This document shows, one piece after another, positions 59,036 to 64,000 of a DNA stretch of 64,000 nucleotides. This stretch comes from Vibrio coralliilyticus (lineage in GTDB: Bacteria; Pseudomonadota; Gammaproteobacteria; Enterobacterales; Vibrionaceae), in NCBI RefSeq assembly GCF_024449095.1, contig NZ_CP024628.1:124001-188000 (forward strand), in the 5' to 3' direction. Numbering within the stretch: the stretch's first letter is position 1; each line of letters starts with the position of its first letter. A model generated the notes under the pieces. The model did not search any database and was not told the DNA's origin. It saw only the letters and a program-made list of their open reading frames with translations. The position numbers and the translations under genes are program-made.

Positions 59036-60034
59036 TTAAAGCGCGCTTTTTACTTTGTTAGCGACGTCTTGAGAAACCCATTTAGTCCAGATTTGCGGGT
59101 AATCTTCCAAGAAGTAATACATGGTTTCTTCACCATCCGCTTGGTTGTCTTCCATCCACGCTAGTAACTGGTTCATGTCAGCATTAGTGAAGCCTCGTTT
59201 GGTAAAGTATTGATAAGCGTCTGGTGCACGATTAGCGAAGGCTTCGGTTGTAATCGTGTGTACTGGTGATGGTGGGTACATTGTGGCTTTAGGTGCATCG
59301 CAGTCGGCGTTGGTGGTACAAGAGATAAACTCTTTTTCATCGACACCACTACCAAAATCAACTTTAACCATGTCATATTTACCGAGAACAGCTGTTGGTG
59401 CCCAGTAGTAACCAAACCATGGTTCTTTTCGCTCATAAGCTTTTGCTATGGCGCCTGATAGGCCCGCACTTGAACCGGGGTCAACAATGACGAAGCCAGA
59501 GTTATCGAGTTTCAGTGCTTTAAATAGGTTGCCAGCGCTAATTTGACAGTTCCAACCGGCAGGACAGCTATAGAATGCTGATTTATCAGGATCTTCAGGA
59601 TGCTCAAATAAGTTCGCGTGCTTTTTAACACCTTCAATGGTTTTCATTTCAGGGTACTGTTTCACCAAATAAGACGGAATCCAAAACCCTTCTTCACCGC
59701 CATCAACCAGTGAGCGCCCTGCATAGCGCAGCCGCTTCTCTTCAACACCTTTATCTAGAGCATCTTTAAGGCTGTTACTCCATAGCTCAGGTGCGACATC
59801 TGGTTGACCTTTTTCGATCATAGATGTGCCCGTTGGCATCGTATCGCCTGGAATAAGCTCGGCTTCACAATCGTAACCGTGTTCAAGAATAAAGCGGTCA
59901 ATGTTGGCAATTAGGCTGGCAGAGTTCCAGTTCATATCAGCGATGGTGACCTTGCCACATTCATTGGCAGAAGCATGAGAGATAAAAGCGGCGTTGGTGG
60001 CAATGAGGGCTAACACTGCAGTTGCGTATTTCAT
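59036..60034 (-). CDS. proX: Glycine betaine/proline periplasmic binding protein
   Basis: 332 aa from ATG 60034 (aaggaa upstream); the 10-residue extension to 60064 would mask the signal peptide (MKYATAVLALIATNAAFISHASA). The mature protein is an OpuAC-type binding protein (KVTIADMNWNSASLIANIDRFILE) with two Cys pairs (SCPAGWNC, SCTTNADC) and aromatic residues that can form the betaine cage. It is the first gene of proXWV here, the reverse of the E. coli order. Confidence 0.92.
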   Translation of the reverse strand: MKYATAVLALIATNAAFISHASANECGKVTIADMNWNSASLIANIDRFILEHGYDCEAELIPGDTMPTGTSMIEKGQPDVAPELWSNSLKDALDKGVEEKRLRYAGRSLVDGGEEGFWIPSYLVKQYPEMKTIEGVKKHANLFEHPEDPDKSAFYSCPAGWNCQISAGNLFKALKLDNSGFVIVDPGSSAGLSGAIAKAYERKEPWFGYYWAPTAVLGKYDMVKVDFGSGVDEKEFISCTTNADCDAPKATMYPPSPVHTITTEAFANRAPDAYQYFTKRGFTNADMNQLLAWMEDNQADGEETMYYFLEDYPQIWTKWVSQDVANKVKSAL

Positions 60035-60197
60035 TTCAAATTCCTTTCTGAAGTATACAAGCACAGAGTAGTAAAAAATTAATTAGTGTTCAAATGATTA
60101 ATTTGTGAATGTCAAGAAGTGAGATGTTGGTTTAATGGCTAATTTTCAGGTTTTGTAGATAAAATGAAGGTTTTAAATAAAACCCTCTATTAGAGTA

Positions 60198-61979
60198 CTA
60201 AATATAAGTGTGCGAATCACTTACTGAGTCATCCGTTGACCATACATTACGGATATCCGGCCAGCCCCAATTGGTGAGCTCGACATCCTTAAGAACACCA
60301 TGAAAGCGCAAGGTTTGGCGGTGATGGAAAAGTGGTGTTAACCAGTATTGATTGATCAATGCGGAAGCTATGGGCTCCAAAGCATCAAGATATTGATTTA
60401 GAGGCGTTTTTGAACGAAGTGTATTGAGCGATTGAGTGAGCCATTGTTTTGAGTCTTGGCCAATACAGCTTTGTAGAACCGGATTATGGTACAGGCTGCT
60501 AAAAGCGGAAGCGTGTCGATTGTCATCTAAGTTGATATTCGTAATGATCATAGACTGGTTGAGTTGTTGATTTTGAGCCAGTTCATTGAGCTGTCGGTAG
60601 GAGTAGGTTTGAACTTGAACATCGACTCCTAGCTCAGCGAGAATCGCTTTGACGGCAAAAGCACAGTTTCTTAGCACTGTATAGTCGTAAACAGCAATGT
60701 CGAGTTGTTTTGGCAATTCAACACTGGGTGCCTCGGGTCGAATAACTGGATGCCACATCGGTAACATATTGTGTGCTATTTCACAGCCAAATAATGTCTG
60801 ATTTGATTTGAGCTGTTCAAACACACGCACAGAACTCAAGTGTGAAGATAGATAGCGTCGCTGAGCATCATTCAGTGTGGTGGAGGCTATTTGATTGAAC
60901 AGTATGAACATACAGCCGTCTTCGATACGTGACTGCTGAGTATCATTGCGGACCTTAATGTCGACAGCATGAGAAAGGTAATAATGACACTCGCGGCTTT
61001 CCTGTGCACCTGGCTGATTAGTCTGAATCTGTTTGTTCGTTAATTCACTTTCATCTAGCTTCCAGATAGTCACTTGATCCGTGAGTGCTCGACACCCGTA
61101 AAATCGCTCGAATGCTTCCAAACAAAGGCGGGTCCGTGAATGTTCACTTACTTGAAAAGGCCCGGAACCAATCACAGCATAGCTGTGGGCATTATTGACT
61201 TGGCTGGTGGGTTGAATCGAATATTTGACACCTGAGATCAGGCCCCCAAACCCTTGATCAGGCTGTGAAAGCTGGAAGATCACCTTGTTCGCCATTGGAG
61301 ACGTCACGCTGACTAAATGGGCTAGTTCACTTTGATAATTGGCCAGTGTTGAAAGTTTAGCAAACAGGCTAACAATACTGTCTGCATCTATGGCTGCCCC
61401 GTTATGGAAAGTGAGTGAAGGTCGAAGATAAAACGTCCATTGGTAATGTGTTTCATCATAGTGCCAATGATGAGCAAGCTGAGGTTCAAGGTTACCTTCG
61501 GCATCACTGCTGACCAAGCAACAGTAGATTTGGCGTAATAAGTATCGCTCGCTGGAACGCTGTAGTTGATGGGGAACGAGTCGTTCAAAAGAGCGTTTGT
61601 AGGTTAATTGGATATGGAGCAGGCCTTCTCTAAGTGAGGCCCCTGATGTGCTCTGTAACAGACGCCCAAATGCAGTTTCATCGTTATCGAGAATACCCAA
61701 GGCCTTTTCATACTTTCCTTCCAATATGCGCTTCGCCGCCAGCTGTGATTTCAGCTCATTCAGTGGATGATTGAGTAATAAACTGGAGCGTTGGTTTCGG
61801 CCCACCTTTGGAGCCCACTCCAACCACTCAAGCTGTTGCATCTGGTTGATTAAATTTCTTGCATGACGAGGGCTAGTGAACAGGAGTTCAGCCACTTGAG
61901 GTAGGGCTATTTTGATTTCTTCACCCACTCCTAATGGCTCGAGTCGGGAGTAGTAGCGCAACAAGGTTAAATCTGACAC
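60198..61979 (-). CDS. sgrR: SgrR-type transcriptional regulator
   Basis: 593 aa from a GTG at 61979 (ggag 5 nt upstream; open to 62009). N-terminal winged HTH (LLRYYSRLEPLGVGEEIKIALPQVAELLFTSPRHARNLINQM) is fused to an SBP_bac_5 solute-binding-like domain (about 160-590, SSDAEGNLEPQLAHHWHYDETHYQWTFYLRPSLTFHNG). This plan is that of SgrR, which activates sgrS in response to glucose-phosphate stress. Divergent from it is a small ORF and terminator resembling an sgrS/sgrT locus, which supports the call. Confidence 0.82.
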   Translation of the reverse strand: MSDLTLLRYYSRLEPLGVGEEIKIALPQVAELLFTSPRHARNLINQMQQLEWLEWAPKVGRNQRSSLLLNHPLNELKSQLAAKRILEGKYEKALGILDNDETAFGRLLQSTSGASLREGLLHIQLTYKRSFERLVPHQLQRSSERYLLRQIYCCLVSSDAEGNLEPQLAHHWHYDETHYQWTFYLRPSLTFHNGAAIDADSIVSLFAKLSTLANYQSELAHLVSVTSPMANKVIFQLSQPDQGFGGLISGVKYSIQPTSQVNNAHSYAVIGSGPFQVSEHSRTRLCLEAFERFYGCRALTDQVTIWKLDESELTNKQIQTNQPGAQESRECHYYLSHAVDIKVRNDTQQSRIEDGCMFILFNQIASTTLNDAQRRYLSSHLSSVRVFEQLKSNQTLFGCEIAHNMLPMWHPVIRPEAPSVELPKQLDIAVYDYTVLRNCAFAVKAILAELGVDVQVQTYSYRQLNELAQNQQLNQSMIITNINLDDNRHASAFSSLYHNPVLQSCIGQDSKQWLTQSLNTLRSKTPLNQYLDALEPIASALINQYWLTPLFHHRQTLRFHGVLKDVELTNWGWPDIRNVWSTDDSVSDSHTYI

Positions 61980-62172
61980 AAGGGCTCCAGATAGTAAAAA
62001 TAAGCACAATACAAAATAATCATTTCCCTATTTTAATAATAAAAGTGAATTTTCGTTTCATTTAAGGCTGTGAATGACTTTATAGGGAAGTGATTAAATA
62101 AAAGTTCTCGGTTTTTCTGTTCCTATTATAGAGAAATAATAAGCAGGTCAACACAGGATTAAGAGAGAAAAG
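61980..62172. other. sgrR/sgrS-like divergent promoter region
   Basis: About 190 bp, AT-rich. A TATTAT at 62125-62130 is a possible -10 for the plus-strand small transcript but has no good -35, as expected for an activator-dependent promoter. No palindrome stood out as an SgrR site. Confidence 0.35.
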
Positions 62173-62289
62173 ATGAATTACAGCAAACAGAAGCCACTAG
62201 TCTGTTATTACTATGAGAGATTGGAAAAAGCGGACTCTTGGCTGGAACGTTCCGCTATTTTGGCTTTAATACATCTTTGCCATTGGTAA
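62173..62289 (+). CDS. Candidate SgrT-like peptide, 38 aa
   Basis: The ORF runs from ATG 62173 to TAA 62289 after a purine-rich site (aagagagaaaag) and reads MNYSKQKPLVCYYYERLEK.., ending LALIHLCHW. Its size, aromatic N-terminal part, a central WLxR and C-terminal tryptophan recall E. coli SgrT (43 aa), which inhibits the glucose PTS permease. Overall identity is low, so position beside sgrR is the main support. Confidence 0.45.
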   Translation: MNYSKQKPLVCYYYERLEKADSWLERSAILALIHLCHW

Positions 62290-62301
62290 GTGGCTAAAGA
62301 C

Positions 62302-62367
62302 AGCAGCACAGCCAAGCAACATGCTCCAAAAACCCCCACGAACATGATTGGCCGTGCTGCTCTTTTT
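62302..62367 (+). terminator. Intrinsic terminator of SgrS-like transcript
   Basis: Outer stem agcagcac (62302-62309)/gtgctgct (62354-62361), then inner gcca/tggc and catg/catg pairs around a C- and A-rich loop, followed by CTTTTTATA. It is much too strong to be incidental and serves no annotated plus-strand gene other than the small RNA. Confidence 0.75.
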
Positions 62368-62406
62368 ATACCTTACGTAAGCGATTACCTCTTGTGATGG
62401 ATATAT

Positions 62407-63129
62407 TTACTTTATCGCTAACCCCTTACCATTGAGGTAAGGCTTGATGTGTGGACGGCATTCTCCGGCCAGCTTCCCCGTCACTTGTTCAGACCATGTG
62501 CTCTGTTTCTGGTTGCTGCTTCGAGCGGCATAGTAAGTTTGCATCGTCGTATCGTAGTCTTCAATATCTTGCAGGTTGAGAGGCTGGTATTCATTCTCAT
62601 GTACGATTACGTGCGCAGGTAGGCGGGGTTTGATTTCAGGATCCTGATCGGGATGACCTAAGCATAATCCAAATAAAACAGCGCTATTGGCCGGCAAGTT
62701 AAGCACGTCATCCACTTCTTGAGCGCAGCTTCTTAGTCCACCGATGTAAACACCCCCTAAGCCCAGAGATTCTGCAGCAAGCAAGCAATTTTGAGCCATA
62801 ATGCCGCAATCTACTGCACCAATCAGTGTGAGTTCAGTAAATTCAGGCTTTACCTTCGGGTTTATCTCAAAATGCCTCTGATAGTCAATACAGAATACAA
62901 GGAACTCAGCAGCGCTTGCTACGTATGGTTGATCTCCTGCTAAATGCGCTAAAGCTTGACGCTTTTCGTTATCCGTCACACGGATAATAGACACGACTTG
63001 CAACATGCTGGAAGACGAAGCAGCAAGGCCAGATTGAATAATGATATTGAGCTGAGATGAGTCAATGGCCTGATCGGTAAATTTACGGATAGAACGGTGA
63101 GACAAAATGGTGTCTATCGTTGGTGTCAT
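62407..63129 (-). CDS. NfsA-like NADPH nitroreductase
   Basis: 240-aa FMN oxidoreductase of the NfsA/FRP type: TIDTILSHRSIRKFTDQAIDSSQL at the N-terminus, SSSSMLQVVSIIRV, and AAESLGLGGVYIGGLR near 115-130. The C-terminal NQKQSTWSEQVTGKLAGECRPHIKPYLNGKGL matches the NfsA tail. It reduces nitro compounds, quinones or flavins. Monocistronic, converging on the SgrS-like terminator. Confidence 0.87.
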   Translation of the reverse strand: MTPTIDTILSHRSIRKFTDQAIDSSQLNIIIQSGLAASSSSMLQVVSIIRVTDNEKRQALAHLAGDQPYVASAAEFLVFCIDYQRHFEINPKVKPEFTELTLIGAVDCGIMAQNCLLAAESLGLGGVYIGGLRSCAQEVDDVLNLPANSAVLFGLCLGHPDQDPEIKPRLPAHVIVHENEYQPLNLQDIEDYDTTMQTYYAARSSNQKQSTWSEQVTGKLAGECRPHIKPYLNGKGLAIK

Positions 63130-63286
63130 GGCTGAGTCCTTTGTTCTTTATATAAGTTGCATGTGCAACATATCTAGTATCTTATTGAAAGTCGAGTAGA
63201 GATCATGGAGTTGTTACTTTTCTGTTTCACAGCTATTGTTCACATCTGGATGAAGTTTTGAAAATGAATAGAAATAAGAAGGGGTT

Positions 63287-63928
63287 ATGAAAGAGTTAGT
63301 GCTACATACAGTGACTGTATTTATGGGTTTTTTCGCTATCATGAACCCGATTGCTAATATTCCAATTTTCCTTGGGCTGACCAGTGATGAGGATCGCCAG
63401 ACAGTAAAGTCGATAGCCTTACGCTCAGTCTTAATCGCTTTCGGGATAGTTTTTGTCTTTGTGATCTCCGGAAAATTAATTTTCGATTTGTTTGGTATTA
63501 CCTTGTACGCATTGCGTATCACTGGTGGTATCTTGGTTTTCCTTATTGGTTTCAATATGCTGCAAGGAAACTCAACTCATTACAAAACGAAGGAAAAAGC
63601 CTATTCGCCAGAGCAGCAGCAAGCGGCTTTGAGTGTGGCTGTGTCTCCTTTAGCGACCCCGATACTGGCTGGGCCAGGAACGATTGCTACGGCGATGAAC
63701 TTCGCGACAGCTGGTGGCTTTGATCAGACCATTATTACCATTGTAGCCTTTGGTGTATTGTGTGCCATTACTTATGTATTGTTCTTGTTTGGTAATAAAC
63801 TGGTAAAAGCGGTGGGTCCGAGTGCATTGAATGTAGTCACCAAAATGATGGGTTTGATCTTGGCAGTGATTGGTACTCAAACGTTAATAGAAGGTCTAGT
63901 CGAAGCCTACAAAACCGTTTTGGCTTAA
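63287..63928 (+). CDS. MarC/YhgN-family membrane protein
   Basis: 213 aa with six helices. MGFFAIMNPIANIPIFLGLT near the start and ALRITGGILVFLIGFNMLQG, VAVSPLATPILAGPGTIATAMNFA and the MMGLILAVIGTQTLIEGL end are typical of the MarC (UPF0056) family. The family was named after the mar locus but MarC itself is not needed for multidrug resistance; the transport role is unknown. Confidence 0.88.
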   Translation: MKELVLHTVTVFMGFFAIMNPIANIPIFLGLTSDEDRQTVKSIALRSVLIAFGIVFVFVISGKLIFDLFGITLYALRITGGILVFLIGFNMLQGNSTHYKTKEKAYSPEQQQAALSVAVSPLATPILAGPGTIATAMNFATAGGFDQTIITIVAFGVLCAITYVLFLFGNKLVKAVGPSALNVVTKMMGLILAVIGTQTLIEGLVEAYKTVLA

Positions 63929-63951
63929 GTTGTTTGAGTTATAAAACTAAG

Positions 63952-63976
63952 GCCACCCAGTAAGGGTGGCTTCTTT
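63952..63976 (+). terminator. Terminator after MarC-family gene
   Basis: Stem gccaccc/gggtggc with an agtaa loop followed by TTCTTT, 24 nt after the stop codon. Confidence 0.7.
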
Positions 63977-64000
63977 CATTAAGCTCTTTTTCATTGAGCT

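Larger units (their letters stand above)
62173..62367 (+). ncRNA. Candidate SgrS-like dual-function sRNA
   Basis: About 195-240 nt, divergent from sgrR, with an SgrT-like ORF in its 5' part and a strong intrinsic terminator at its 3' end, the layout of SgrS. Between them lies ttgccattggtaagtggc, in the place of the E. coli base-pairing segment (gagtattggtgt) and sharing attggt. The 5' end is not defined. Pairing to ptsG cannot be tested here. Confidence 0.5.

Noticed and set aside
1..64000. CRISPR arrays, rRNA or tRNA genes, prophage or defence loci
   Set aside because: I saw no repeat-spacer pattern, no rRNA segments, no clear tRNA cloverleaf and no recognised phage, restriction or toxin-antitoxin genes; tRNA detection by eye is limited.

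Overview
This 64 kb window reads as chromosome of a marine, moderately halophilic gammaproteobacterium, most likely a Vibrio. The case rests on gene content (ectABC with a dedicated aspartate kinase, ProU-type and BCCT betaine uptake, an OlsF-type ornithine-lipid synthase, a GH19 chitinase, an SgrR/SgrS-like locus, IS4-family debris), dense coding and moderate G+C. I searched no database; every call comes from reading the sequence and remembered families.

Layout. 1-8.1 kb: a plus-strand housekeeping run (DedA fragment, ATP-grasp, DinB, NRDE, YHS, DoxX, OlsF, coiled-coil membrane protein), then a HAD phosphatase and a VC0807-like membrane protein. 8.4-11.1 kb: a secreted two-CBM GH19 chitinase. 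11.2-14.2 kb (minus): a putative drug-resistance operon, a YfmM-like ABC-F ATPase plus an MFS transporter, behind a leader of about 280 nt with a short ORF and an intrinsic terminator just before the start codon. 14.4-16.4 kb: MesX/MesD, an oxygen-dependent B12- and folate-independent methionine synthase pair. 16.8-18.7 kb: a DUF1826 gene under a Zur-like box, a secreted NTF2-like protein and a divergent HxlR regulator. 19.3-23.1 kb: ectABC-ask. 23.1-24.1 kb: monooxygenase and nitroreductase. 24.4-31.6 kb: an RpiR-regulated PTS operon with a GH38 mannosidase, a GH13_18 phosphorylase and an unusual EIIA with a C-terminal membrane anchor, probably for glycosyl-glycerate compatible solutes.

31.7-40.9 kb is an accessory island, visibly richer in G+C. 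It lies between the left and right ends of an IS4-family element, with a 48-bp perfect direct repeat of transposase sequence at both edges. Its main operon (minus) is BKACE, alpha/beta hydrolase, 3-oxoadipyl-CoA-type thiolase, an E. coli-like zinc HemB, an EamA exporter and a SnoaL-LuxR regulator; upstream are a MepB protein and a BASS transporter. 41-44.5 kb: an orphan pilin, a LysR regulator divergent from an accD paralogue with Phe at the position of E. coli Met203 (a moiramide/andrimid-resistance position), and a Fur-boxed FhuF-like reductase. 44.7-50.2 kb: a BCCT transporter and a hybrid histidine kinase preceded by a strongly foldable RNA. 50.3-56.6 kb: small minus-strand genes (GNAT, nitrilase, a 48-aa GDCCVxC protein, FosA-like enzyme, methyltransferase, zinc-ribbon, esterase, an unknown membrane/coiled-coil protein). 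56.8-60 kb: proVWX. 60.2-62.4 kb: sgrR and, divergently, a candidate SgrS/SgrT locus. 62.4-64 kb: a nitroreductase and a MarC-family protein.

Two themes recur. One is osmoprotection: ectoine synthesis, ProVWX, BCCT, and a possible glycosyl-glycerate PTS. The other is potential antibiotic insensitivity: attenuated ABC-F/MFS, the target-site variant AccD, FosA-like enzyme, and an extra HemB beside an exporter.
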